The notes beneath the pieces are model-generated. The model was not told the origin of the DNA, searched no databases, and worked only from the letters and a program-made list of their open reading frames with translations. The position numbers and the translations under genes were made by a program. A DNA stretch of 64,000 bases from SIG440 sp045120135. Its GTDB lineage: Bacteria; Bacillota; Clostridia; Monoglobales; Monoglobaceae. The stretch spans positions 52,764-116,763 of the forward strand of contig JBGVEN010000018.1 in the NCBI GenBank assembly GCA_045120135.1, read 5' to 3'. This document shows positions 42,043 to 49,103 of the stretch, one piece after another (positions within the stretch are counted from its first letter, which is position 1; every line of letters starts with the position of its first letter).

Positions 42043-43170
42043 ATGAGTAAAGTTGTTATAAGAACACATTATTCTGTGGGTGGCAAATCAGTCGGCGGAG
42101 GGTTCACAAATTATATCGCAAGAAGAGACAGAGTTGACAAAACAATTAACGCAAGAAGGTCGGAGGTCTTTCCTAAATATGCTGCGGAGAGACCGGGAGT
42201 TATTACGATGGGCGAACACGGTTTATTTGGTCAGGAGGACTATGTTAATCTGCGTAAAGCCTCAGAAGAAATATATAATCATAAAGGAATCGTCTGGCAA
42301 CAAGTTATATCTCTCAGACAAACTGATGCAGAAAGACTTGGATATGATACGCCGGATGCATGGAGAAATCTTCTCAGGTCAAAGCAGTTTGAGATTGCAT
42401 CTTACCACAGAATTCCTGCTGAAAATATGAAATGGTACGCAGCGTTTCATAAAGAGGAAGGACACTATCATGTGCATTTTATTCTCTTCAATAAAGAACC
42501 CGGCGGCGAATTTCTTTGTGCAAGAGATTACAACAGATACAAAGACTCATTAACAAAAACTATTTTCAAAGATGAAATGAAACAAATCTATGATGAGAGG
42601 CAATCTCTTCGAGATAAAATTATTGAGTCTGTGAAAGAAAAAATGAATGAGTTTTGTGCAGATATTGGTGAAGCTCCCGATGAGTTTGCCGAAGCGTTTA
42701 TTGACTTAAAATTCTCTCTTAATGGGTACACTGGCAGAAATAATTATCAATTCATTTCTCGTCAGCAAAAGGAAAAAGTTGATGCGGTTGTAAAAATCGT
42801 TTGCAAGGATGAAAACCTGCAGGAATTATATCAACAATGGTGTCAGGTTCAGTTGGCTCTCTTGAAATATTATCGAGAGAATCCTAAAGAATGTTTTGAT
42901 AACTTGGAGAACAATCTTAATCTCCAAAGACGCTTGGAAAATGTTGTTCTAAGAGCGGCCATCTATGACAATAAAAAGAATGATTTTTATACAGATAAAG
43001 AGCAAGGCAGTATGCCCTACGGCGGAATTGTTTTTGCTATCTGTAAAATGTTTGAACAGTCCATTGACCATGACATCAAGGAAGGATTTACAAAATCAAT
43101 TGTAGATTCAAAAGAAAGAACAAAAGAATACAGAAAAGATTCTGCGATGGGGATCCATCACGGAATGTAG
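42043..43170 (+). CDS. Relaxase, MobL/MOBP type
   Basis: The 375-residue protein resembles MobL relaxases, which nick oriT and pilot the strand in conjugative mobilisation. The N-terminal part has a conserved Tyr in GGGFTNYIARRDRV and the HUH-type metal motif in FHKEEGHYHVHFILF. The C-terminal half is helical. It starts at ATG 42043 after GGAGTG, with MSKVVIRTHYSVGGKS. With no coupling protein or mating genes nearby, the element would rely on a helper. The next gene is a ribbon-helix-helix protein, a common relaxosome partner. Confidence 0.86.
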   Translation: MSKVVIRTHYSVGGKSVGGGFTNYIARRDRVDKTINARRSEVFPKYAAERPGVITMGEHGLFGQEDYVNLRKASEEIYNHKGIVWQQVISLRQTDAERLGYDTPDAWRNLLRSKQFEIASYHRIPAENMKWYAAFHKEEGHYHVHFILFNKEPGGEFLCARDYNRYKDSLTKTIFKDEMKQIYDERQSLRDKIIESVKEKMNEFCADIGEAPDEFAEAFIDLKFSLNGYTGRNNYQFISRQQKEKVDAVVKIVCKDENLQELYQQWCQVQLALLKYYRENPKECFDNLENNLNLQRRLENVVLRAAIYDNKKNDFYTDKEQGSMPYGGIVFAICKMFEQSIDHDIKEGFTKSIVDSKERTKEYRKDSAMGIHHGM

Positions 43171-43188
43171 TTAGGAGGTGAAAATACG

Positions 43189-43554
43189 ATGAAGAAGAAC
43201 AAAAAAGTAAAGATGACTTTTAATATTGATCCCAAGGTCAGACGACAAATTAAAAATCTTGTTGAGGACCTTGGCTACAAAAGTGAGAGTGCATTTTGCT
43301 GAGAAGCTATCGAAGAATATCTCTCAAAACTTCAATATGATAGCATAGGTACATACATGAATAAGCTGTTGGTTCAGGCGGTGGACTGTACCATCGCAGG
43401 TCATACTGACAAAGTTTCTGATATGCTTTTCAAATTCGCTGTAAGTATTGAAAAGCAAACAATGATTATGAGTGGTGCCTATACGGAATATTATATGGAA
43501 GACATTGAAGAGATGGCAATCGAAAATGTTATGAAAAGACATGGAAGATTGTAA
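43189..43554 (+). pseudogene. Ribbon-helix-helix relaxosome accessory gene with in-frame TGA
   Basis: From ATG 43189 (AGGAGGTG 8 bases upstream) the frame reads MKKNKKVKMTFNIDPKVRRQ and on to KSESAFC, then TGA at 43300-43302, then EAIEEYLSKLQYDS and 73 more residues to a TAA at 43552-43554. The two parts together form a normal RHH domain (beta strand, two helices around SESAF..EAIEEYL) plus a helical tail. The stop falls inside helix 2. A point mutation (for example CGA to TGA), readthrough, or reinitiation at ATG 43357 are all possible. Other genes here use TGA as a true stop. Confidence 0.72.
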
Positions 43555-43564
43555 AAAAACTTCG

Positions 43565-43593
43565 TGGACTTTCTCTCTCTTCTGTGGTATGCT
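43565..43593 (+). promoter_or_regulatory. Promoter of the leader-recombinase unit
   Basis: TGGACT (43565-43570), 17 bases, TATGCT (43588-43593) with TG one base upstream (extended -10). The block 43555-43596 is closely repeated at 63370-63410 before another gene, including most of the spacer. Confidence 0.6.
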
Positions 43594-43616
43594 TTGTCTC
43601 GCAGGAGGTGAAAAAT

Positions 43617-43661
43617 ATGTCAAAGCATACGAATGACTTAAGGCGATTGCATTTCGGTTAA
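43617..43661 (+). CDS. 14-residue leader peptide
   Basis: MSKHTNDLRRLHFG, with AGGAGGTG 6 bases before the ATG. Its last seven codons lie inside the 5' arm and loop of the terminator at 43640-43681. A strong ribosome site on so short a frame, overlapping a terminator, is the pattern of ribosome-controlled attenuation. Confidence 0.6.
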   Translation: MSKHTNDLRRLHFG

Positions 43662-43681
43662 CGAATGTGCAATCGCCTTTT
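43640..43681 (+). terminator. Attenuator overlapping the leader peptide
   Basis: AAGGCGATTGCA (43640-43651) pairs with TGCAATCGCCTT (43668-43679) across a 16-base loop, then TT. It separates the promoter at 43565 from the recombinase gene. A second promoter may exist near TATAAT 43745-43750, beside a repeated TATTCG. Confidence 0.7.
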
Positions 43682-43773
43682 GAAATTAATACTGAAACAT
43701 TGACAACAAATTTTCAAAACAGTATTCGAAAAAAATATTCGGTATATAATATTTGAAAAGGAGTTGTTGAATC

Positions 43774-44619
43774 ATGAATGAAATTACTAAACGCACTATT
43801 GAAGACTACAAAAATTATTTAATCGAGGAAGAAAAATGCTCTGTCACTATAGAAAAATATATCCGTGACATTACTGCATTTGTAAATTGGACAGAGGGCA
43901 ATGAACTTACAAAAACACTTGTGCTTGAATACAAAAGCATGCTCACACAACAGTATGCTCCTGCAAGTGTGAACTCAGTCCTGTCCTCTCTCAACGGATA
44001 TTTTAATTACATTGAGAGATACGACCTGAAGGTTAAGAATTTAAAAGTGCAACGGCAAATCTTCTGCCAAAGCGAAAAGGAACTTACCAAGGCTGAGTAT
44101 GAAAGACTTCTTAAAGCGGCAAAGAGCAAAAAGAATGAAAGACTCTACCTCATTATGCAGACGATATGTGCTACAGGAATCCGTGTAAGTGAATTAAAAT
44201 ATATCGATGTGAATTCTGTAATGACAGGTCAGGCTCAGGTTAGGTTGAAAGGTAAAATACGAATGATAATCCTGCCGAAGGAACTGTGCCAACTGCTCAA
44301 AAAATATATAAAGGAAAAGCATATCACCTCGGGCAGTGTGTTCGTAACAAGAAAAGGTCAGCCCGTGGACAGGCACTCGATATGGAAATCGATGAAACAA
44401 TTGTGTGAAAGTGCCGGAGTGTCAAAAGAAAAAGTATTCCCACATAACCTTCGCCACTTGTTTGCAAGGACATACTATTCATTGCAAAAAGATATCGTTC
44501 GTCTGGCTGACATACTTGGACACAGCAATGTAAATACTACAAGAATCTATACCATAGAAAATGTCTCAACCCACCGCAGACAAATGCAGAGAATGGGACT
44601 CGTGCGGATGCAAAATTAA
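43774..44619 (+). CDS. Tyrosine recombinase, probable DNA invertase
   Basis: The 281-residue protein has an N-terminal core-binding SAM-like domain (about 1-85) and a catalytic domain with Arg137 (CATGIRVSEL), a Lys near 159-161, His224 and Arg227 (PHNLRHLF), His250 (LGHSNVNTT) and the nucleophile Tyr259 (RIYT). The size and compactness are XerC/D-like, as in invertases of phase-variable promoters and in some integrases. Immediately downstream lies a segment bounded by perfect inverted repeats, its likely substrate. GGAG lies before the ATG. It could also be the integrase of the mobilisable element. Confidence 0.9.
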   Translation: MNEITKRTIEDYKNYLIEEEKCSVTIEKYIRDITAFVNWTEGNELTKTLVLEYKSMLTQQYAPASVNSVLSSLNGYFNYIERYDLKVKNLKVQRQIFCQSEKELTKAEYERLLKAAKSKKNERLYLIMQTICATGIRVSELKYIDVNSVMTGQAQVRLKGKIRMIILPKELCQLLKKYIKEKHITSGSVFVTRKGQPVDRHSIWKSMKQLCESAGVSKEKVFPHNLRHLFARTYYSLQKDIVRLADILGHSNVNTTRIYTIENVSTHRRQMQRMGLVRMQN

Positions 44620-44624
44620 AAAAC

Positions 44625-44644
44625 CACATAATCAGCATTATGTG
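44625..44644 (+). repeat. Left inverted repeat of the switch
   Basis: CACATAATCAGCATTATGTG: two 8-bp palindromic arms around the asymmetric centre CAGC. The centre gives orientation; the arms would each hold a recombinase monomer. No T run follows, so it is not a typical terminator. Confidence 0.85.
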
Positions 44645-44670
44645 GCAAAAACATTAAAATATTTGAATAA

Positions 44671-44699
44671 ATTATACCACGAAAATACATAAAGGTCAA
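44671..44699 (-). promoter_or_regulatory. Promoter inside the invertible segment, facing left
   Basis: Minus strand TTGACC (44699-44694), 17 bases, TATAAT (44676-44671) with TGG before the -10 (extended). In the present orientation it reads through the left repeat and antisense into the 3' end of the recombinase gene. Confidence 0.82.
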
Positions 44700-44808
44700 T
44701 GTTTCAGAGATCAATACAGAAAAATCGTAAAATTTGCACATGGCAAATAGACCAATGAAAAAATTAAGACTCATTGGTCTGAGGCTCTTTTAAATTTGTG
44801 GTAACCGC

Positions 44809-44833
44809 AATCACCTGAGAGGGTGATTTTTTT
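44809..44833 (+). terminator. Terminator inside the invertible segment
   Basis: AATCACC (44809-44815) pairs with GGTGATT (44822-44828) and seven T end the run. In this orientation it stops rightward readthrough from the recombinase before the SLOG gene. A further 10-bp stem (44749-44758 with 44771-44780) lies upstream. Confidence 0.82.
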
Positions 44834-44854
44834 GTTTCAGCAGTCTTGGTTACA

Positions 44855-44874
44855 CACATAATGCTGATTATGTG
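44855..44874 (-). repeat. Right inverted repeat of the switch
   Basis: CACATAATGCTGATTATGTG is the exact reverse complement of the left repeat over all 20 bases and differs immediately outside. It ends 7 bases before the AGGAG site of the SLOG gene. Confidence 0.85.
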
Positions 44875-44898
44875 TGCTAATAGGAGTTGAGTCGAAAC

Positions 44899-45444
44899 AT
44901 GCCCGATATCGATAAAGAAAAAACCTGCTGTTTCTTCGGACATAGAAAAATTGATGAAACGGCAGAATTGAAAAATAGACTGTATGAAATTATAGAAAAT
45001 TTAATTGTAAATGAAAATGTTGATACCTTCCTCTTTGGGAGCAAAAGTGAGTTTGATGACTTATGCCATAAGATAGTTACCGAGCTAAAAGAAAGATATC
45101 CTCACATTAAACGGATATATGTAAGGTCTGCATTCCAATATATCCCCGACTGGTATGAAAAAAGTTTGCTCGAAAATAACGAAGGTACATACTTCCCAGA
45201 ACATATGGAAAACGCAGGCAGAGCATCTTATGTGGAACGCAATCAGGAAATGATTAACCACAGTAAATTCTGCGTAGTTTATTACGATGAAAATTATCTT
45301 CCCCCAAGGCGTAAAAATAGCAGACGAGATTTGTTTGACTACCAACCAAAAAGCGGAACCGCAGTCGCATATGACTATGCAGTCAAAAAGAAAAAGGAAA
45401 TTATAAATGTATATATAACTATTCTCGATTCTGCATCCACCTGA
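44899..45444 (+). CDS. SLOG-family (DUF1273-like) protein, probable phase-variable product
   Basis: The 181-residue protein begins CCFFGHRKI and has FLFGSKSEFDDLCHKIV and a late SGTAVAYDYAVKKKKEIINV, the pattern of the SLOG Rossmann-like superfamily, which binds nucleotides and derivatives and is frequent in mobile elements and conflict systems. The specific role is unknown. The ATG at 44899 is used, though AGGAG is 12 bases upstream; a TTG at 44887 abuts that site. No promoter faces it in the present orientation, and a terminator covers its stop codon, so its expression appears to depend on the invertible promoter. Confidence 0.75.
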   Translation: MPDIDKEKTCCFFGHRKIDETAELKNRLYEIIENLIVNENVDTFLFGSKSEFDDLCHKIVTELKERYPHIKRIYVRSAFQYIPDWYEKSLLENNEGTYFPEHMENAGRASYVERNQEMINHSKFCVVYYDENYLPPRRKNSRRDLFDYQPKSGTAVAYDYAVKKKKEIINVYITILDSAST

Positions 45445-45468
45445 CTTTTGATGTTAGGTGGTTTTTTC
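45437..45468 (+). terminator. Terminator of the SLOG gene
   Basis: CCACCTGAC (45437-45445) pairs with GTTAGGTGG (45453-45461) with one G-T pair, then six T. It overlaps the stop codon and isolates the gene from sstT. Confidence 0.85.
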
Positions 45469-45506
45469 TTTAAATGGTAGATGTTGACAAGAAGCGTTCA
45501 ATTATA

Positions 45507-45535
45507 TTTACAAAATCACTTTTTTCTGTTATAAT
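45507..45535 (+). promoter_or_regulatory. Promoter of sstT
   Basis: TTTACA (45507-45512), 17 bases, TATAAT (45530-45535). The leader to the start codon is about 125 bases and holds the small inverted repeat TGTTGT-TGTG-ACAACA (45575-45590), an RNA hairpin or operator of unknown use. Confidence 0.7.
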
Positions 45536-45667
45536 AAAAATGGAATTTAGTTAATTGTTTTATAACTTTGGAGATGTTGTTGTGACAACACTATGTGATA
45601 TATTTGCTGTATATAGATAATGATTTTAATTAATATATTTTTATGGAATTTATACGGAGGAAAAAGT

Positions 45668-46891
45668 ATGAAAAAGTTTTTTGGTTTTTACACAAAAACC
45701 CCATTAATTTTGAGGATTGCGATAGGCCTTGTTATAGGTATATGCCTTGGACTTTGGGTTCCTGAAGCAGGTTTTGTAACTGTTTTTGGCGATATTTTTG
45801 TCGGTGCACTTAAAGCAATCGCACCAATACTTGTATTTGTACTTGTAGTGGCATCTTTGGCAAGTGCGGGCAAGGGCATAGGAAACAGATTTAAATCTGT
45901 AATATTTTTCTATATGCTAAGTACTTTCCTTGCTGCAGTAATTGCAGTTGTTTTAAGTTTTATTTTCCGCACAACAATCCCTTTTGCTCAGGCTGTAGAG
46001 CAGACCGCTCCGACAGGACTTGGCGAAGTCTTCCGCACACTTATGGGAAATATGGTTATGAATCCTGTAAGTGCACTTATCAACGCAAACTATGTGGGAA
46101 TTCTCACTTGGTCTATCATTCTTGGTCTTGCACTTCGAATTGTTGCCGGCGAAAAGACAAAAGAAGTACTTACTGATATTTCAAATGCTGTATCAAGGTC
46201 GGTAGCATGGGTAATCCAACTTGCACCCTTTGGTATTATGGGGCTTGTATATAGTTCTGTAAGTGAATACGGCCTTGAAATTTTCACTGATTATGGAAAA
46301 GTTCTTGCAGTTCTTGTAGGATGTATGATTTTGATGGCACTTGTGATTGATCCCTTGATTGTTGCTTTGGCATTAAAGAAAAACCCATACCCTCTCGTAT
46401 TTAAGTGTTTCAAGGAATCTGGTGTAACAGCATTCTTTACAAGAAGTTCTGCTGCAAATATTCCGGTAAATATGAACTTATGTGAAAAACTTGGACTCGA
46501 CAAAGAATATTACAGTGTTTCCATTCCTCTTGGTGCTACTATTAACATGGATGGTGCTGCAATCACTATCACTGTTATGTCTCTTGCTGCAGCTTTTTCA
46601 CAGGGTATAGAGGTAAATATTTTTCTTGCAATACTATTAAGCTTTGTGGCAACGCTTGGTGCTTGCGGTGCATCAGGTGTTGCAGGTGGCTCACTTCTTC
46701 TTATCCCGATGGCATGTTCGCTTCTTGGTGTAGGTCAGGATATTGCAATGCAGGTAGTCGGAGTAGGCTTTATAATCGGTGTTATTCAGGATTCGCTTGA
46801 AACTGCAATAAATTCATCAGGCGATGTAATCTTCTGTGCAACTGCAGAATTCCGCGAATGGCAGAAACAAGGCAAAGAACTTCCGTTCTAA
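45668..46891 (+). CDS. sstT: Serine/threonine:Na+ symporter
   Basis: The 407-residue membrane protein belongs to the dicarboxylate/amino acid:cation symporters and matches SstT (RIAIGLVIGICLGLW, MVMNPVSALINANYVGILTWS, FFTRSSAANIPVN, GATINMDGAAI, LGACGASGVAGGSLLLIP). SstT imports serine and threonine with sodium. The ATG at 45668 has GGAGG 7 bases before it; the longer frame begins in the leader. It sits directly before a two-component system, 87 bases apart with a GTTTAC/GTAAAC hairpin between, so shared transcription is possible. Confidence 0.94.
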   Translation: MKKFFGFYTKTPLILRIAIGLVIGICLGLWVPEAGFVTVFGDIFVGALKAIAPILVFVLVVASLASAGKGIGNRFKSVIFFYMLSTFLAAVIAVVLSFIFRTTIPFAQAVEQTAPTGLGEVFRTLMGNMVMNPVSALINANYVGILTWSIILGLALRIVAGEKTKEVLTDISNAVSRSVAWVIQLAPFGIMGLVYSSVSEYGLEIFTDYGKVLAVLVGCMILMALVIDPLIVALALKKNPYPLVFKCFKESGVTAFFTRSSAANIPVNMNLCEKLGLDKEYYSVSIPLGATINMDGAAITITVMSLAAAFSQGIEVNIFLAILLSFVATLGACGASGVAGGSLLLIPMACSLLGVGQDIAMQVVGVGFIIGVIQDSLETAINSSGDVIFCATAEFREWQKQGKELPF

Positions 46892-46978
46892 TGGATCACT
46901 TAAATTAGACATGTTTACCATGATGCTTAAAAGAAAAGCTTTAAGGTAAACCCAATGGAAAAGTAAGGTGAATGCGAA

Positions 46979-47689
46979 ATGATTAAAATAGCAATCTGCG
47001 ACGACCAAAAAGAATATTTGGATACTGCAAAAAATCTGATTACCCAGTACGGAGCAGAAAAGGATGTTCCTTTTGATATAACTGAATTTTCAAATCCATC
47101 GGATTTGCTTGATGAAACTGTGGAATATGATATATATTTGCTTGATGTTTGTATGCCGGGCATCACGGGTATGAGCTTAGCAACAGAGCTTCGTGCAAAG
47201 CGCATTGAAAGTCCGATAGTGTTTTTAACTTCATATTCCGATTACGCGGTACAGGCGTTTGGTGTGAACGCAACACACTATATCGTAAAACCTTACACAA
47301 AAGAAGAATTCTTCAAAGGTGTAGATAAAGCACTTGCGGCTATTAACATCAATTCACCAAAAATCATAAAGCTAAAAATTGAGGGCGGATATAAAACCAT
47401 TCTTGTTTACAATATTGTATGGAGCGAATCAAATGACCATTATCAGATAATATCACTGTTAAATGGTGAAAAACTTTCTGTCAGAATTTCTGCAACCGAG
47501 CTTGCAGATAAACTCTCTCCTTTCGGATGCTTCTATCAATGCGGAAAAACATATATCATAAACCTTGATTATATTGATAAACTGTCGTCAAATTCTGCAG
47601 CGTTGACAAGCGGCGATAATTTAGTTATTCCGAGGACTGCGTTCAAGGGCTTGCAGACTGCATATTTTGATTATTTCGGGAGGAGGTAA
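46979..47689 (+). CDS. LytTR response regulator (AgrA-like)
   Basis: The 236-residue protein has a receiver domain (phospho-acceptor Asp in YLLDVCMPG near residue 56, CDDQ acid pair at 9-10, Lys in HYIVKPY) and a C-terminal LytTR DNA-binding domain (about 135-232: KLKIEGGYKTILVYNIVWSE, FYQCGKTYIINLDYID). Regulators of this type bind pairs of direct repeats about 21 bp apart. Such a pair lies before the surface operon at 48987-49019. Stop and start of the kinase gene abut. Confidence 0.93.
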   Translation: MIKIAICDDQKEYLDTAKNLITQYGAEKDVPFDITEFSNPSDLLDETVEYDIYLLDVCMPGITGMSLATELRAKRIESPIVFLTSYSDYAVQAFGVNATHYIVKPYTKEEFFKGVDKALAAININSPKIIKLKIEGGYKTILVYNIVWSESNDHYQIISLLNGEKLSVRISATELADKLSPFGCFYQCGKTYIINLDYIDKLSSNSAALTSGDNLVIPRTAFKGLQTAYFDYFGRR

Positions 47690-48931
47690 ATGGATATGAG
47701 AGAGATAGGCGTTGTTGAAATTCTACTTTTGGTTTTATCTGTGCTTTCTCACGTTGGAATGTCGATTTTCCTTGCTAGGCCACGCTTTAACAGAGTTCTA
47801 ACTGCACTTATATGGTTTGTATTCAGTATTGTGTTTTTAGGTTTGCCGGCACAGCATCCCCGTGAGAATTTCATTATCTCGCTTGTGCTTAACGGTGTTT
47901 TGTTCTTTTTCACAACGAAGGGAAAGCCGTCGGTAAAAGGCTTTCTGTTTTTAAGTTATGTATGTATATACACCTGCTTTTCCACAATGGCTACTTATGT
48001 GGGTGCAAGGCAAATACCACTTGCAGCTAAAATCATATTCGTAATTCTGACTATGGTTGTGCTTCAGCTTTTACTTTACTATGTGCTTTTGCCCAAGTTT
48101 AAGCGATTTAGTACATATATAAATGGTGGATGGGCAAAATATTATGCCATTGTAATAGCTTTCTTTATTATGATTGCGGCACAGTCCATATACTTACCGG
48201 ATGAGCTTGCACTTTCAAATACACAGTTTATCTATTTTATGCTTACAGTTGCATCCTTCTTTGTGGTGTATGCTTCGCTATTTGCAAGTTTGCAGGATGC
48301 GGTCAATTATGAAAAAGAACGACGCAGACAGCTCCACTCTGAACTACTTATTTTGCAGGTGGAGGCACAGGAAAAGGAAATCGAATATGCAAGGCAGTTT
48401 AAGCATGATATGCATCATCACTACGATGCACTTATGTCTTATGCTTCTGCCGGAGAAACGGAAAGAATAATTGACTACATTAAACAATACATGGAACAAA
48501 CTGCTTCTTATGCACCAAAAACATTTTGCGAAAACCATACAATCAACAGTATTTTGGGTGTTTATCAGGAAAAAGCAAAAAATAAAGGTATAGATTTCGA
48601 GGTGCAGGCATCAACACGCAAAACACTTGGCATTGCTCCCCCTGATATTGTAACGGTCTTTGCCAATGTCATCGAAAATGCTTTGAACGGTGCGGAACTG
48701 GCACCTAAAAACGGAAGATATATAAAACTTGATATATTCCATAAGGGAAAGAAAATCGTTCTTAATTGTTCGAATTCCTGTGACTTAGACCTTGACTTTG
48801 ATGATATGCCCGAACAAATGCGAAGCACAGGCATCAAAAGTATATGTTCTGTGGTTGAAAAACATAATGGTAACTGTCGATTTGTGGCGGGCGCGGGACA
48901 GTTTGAGTGTATCGTTATCATGGATGCATAG
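47690..48931 (+). CDS. GHKL sensor histidine kinase (AgrC-like)
   Basis: The 413-residue protein has six or seven N-terminal membrane helices (about 1-205), a dimerisation segment with the phospho-acceptor His in ARQFKHDMHHHYDALMSY, and a GHKL ATPase domain with the N box FANVIENALNGA and a late STGIKSI. Six-helix GHKL kinases of this class usually sense peptides; no pheromone precursor or AgrB-type processing gene is seen nearby, so the signal is unknown. AGGAGG overlaps the regulator's end, indicating coupling. Confidence 0.92.
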   Translation: MDMREIGVVEILLLVLSVLSHVGMSIFLARPRFNRVLTALIWFVFSIVFLGLPAQHPRENFIISLVLNGVLFFFTTKGKPSVKGFLFLSYVCIYTCFSTMATYVGARQIPLAAKIIFVILTMVVLQLLLYYVLLPKFKRFSTYINGGWAKYYAIVIAFFIMIAAQSIYLPDELALSNTQFIYFMLTVASFFVVYASLFASLQDAVNYEKERRRQLHSELLILQVEAQEKEIEYARQFKHDMHHHYDALMSYASAGETERIIDYIKQYMEQTASYAPKTFCENHTINSILGVYQEKAKNKGIDFEVQASTRKTLGIAPPDIVTVFANVIENALNGAELAPKNGRYIKLDIFHKGKKIVLNCSNSCDLDLDFDDMPEQMRSTGIKSICSVVEKHNGNCRFVAGAGQFECIVIMDA

Positions 48932-48952
48932 GTAAAAATTTAATCAATTCAT

Positions 48953-48985
48953 AAAACTCTCTTGCTTTGTCAAGAGAGTTTTTTT
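48953..48985 (+). terminator. Terminator of the two-component operon
   Basis: AAAACTCTCTTG pairs perfectly with CAAGAGAGTTTT around CTTTGT, then TTT. Confidence 0.92.
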
Positions 48986-48986
48986 G

Positions 48987-49019
48987 CAAATTACGACAGA
49001 AAACATACAAATTACGACA
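48987..49019 (+). promoter_or_regulatory. Tandem LytTR-type binding repeats
   Basis: CAAATTACGACA occurs at 48987-48998 and again at 49008-49019. The two perfect 12-mers start exactly 21 bp apart, two helical turns, as for AgrA, ComE and VirR sites. They lie right after the kinase terminator and before the surface operon. Confidence 0.78.
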
Positions 49020-49030
49020 ACGCTACCTAT

Positions 49031-49059
49031 TTATTATATAAATTTGATAAAATTATAGT
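49031..49059 (+). promoter_or_regulatory. Weak promoter of the surface operon
   Basis: TTATTA (49031-49036), 17 bases, TATAGT (49054-49059). The -35 is poor and begins 11 bases after the second LytTR repeat, as in promoters that need an activator. Confidence 0.5.
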
Positions 49060-49103
49060 GTATATTTTTAATTAAAAGTGTATTTATGAGTGGGGGCAAT
49101 AGT

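Larger units (their letters stand above)
44625..44874. other. Putative invertible promoter segment
   Basis: The 250-bp segment is bounded by two perfect 20-bp inverted repeats, starts 5 bases after the recombinase stop, contains one excellent promoter (now facing left, away from the next gene) and a rightward terminator. Inversion would turn the promoter toward the SLOG gene at 44899. This is the layout of a phase-variable switch. Confidence 0.72.

Noticed and set aside
43699..43750. TTGACA at 43699 with TATAAT at 43745 as a recombinase promoter
   Set aside because: The spacing is about 40 bases; the -10 may be real but that -35 cannot belong to it.
44624..44645. The palindrome after the recombinase as a plain terminator
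   Set aside because: It is followed by GCAAAAAC, not T residues, and has an exact inverted copy 210 bases away, which suits recombination sites better.
45540..45667. A T-box or other amino-acid riboswitch in the sstT leader
   Set aside because: The leader is too short and lacks the T-box sequence and a competing terminator; only a 6-bp hairpin is seen.
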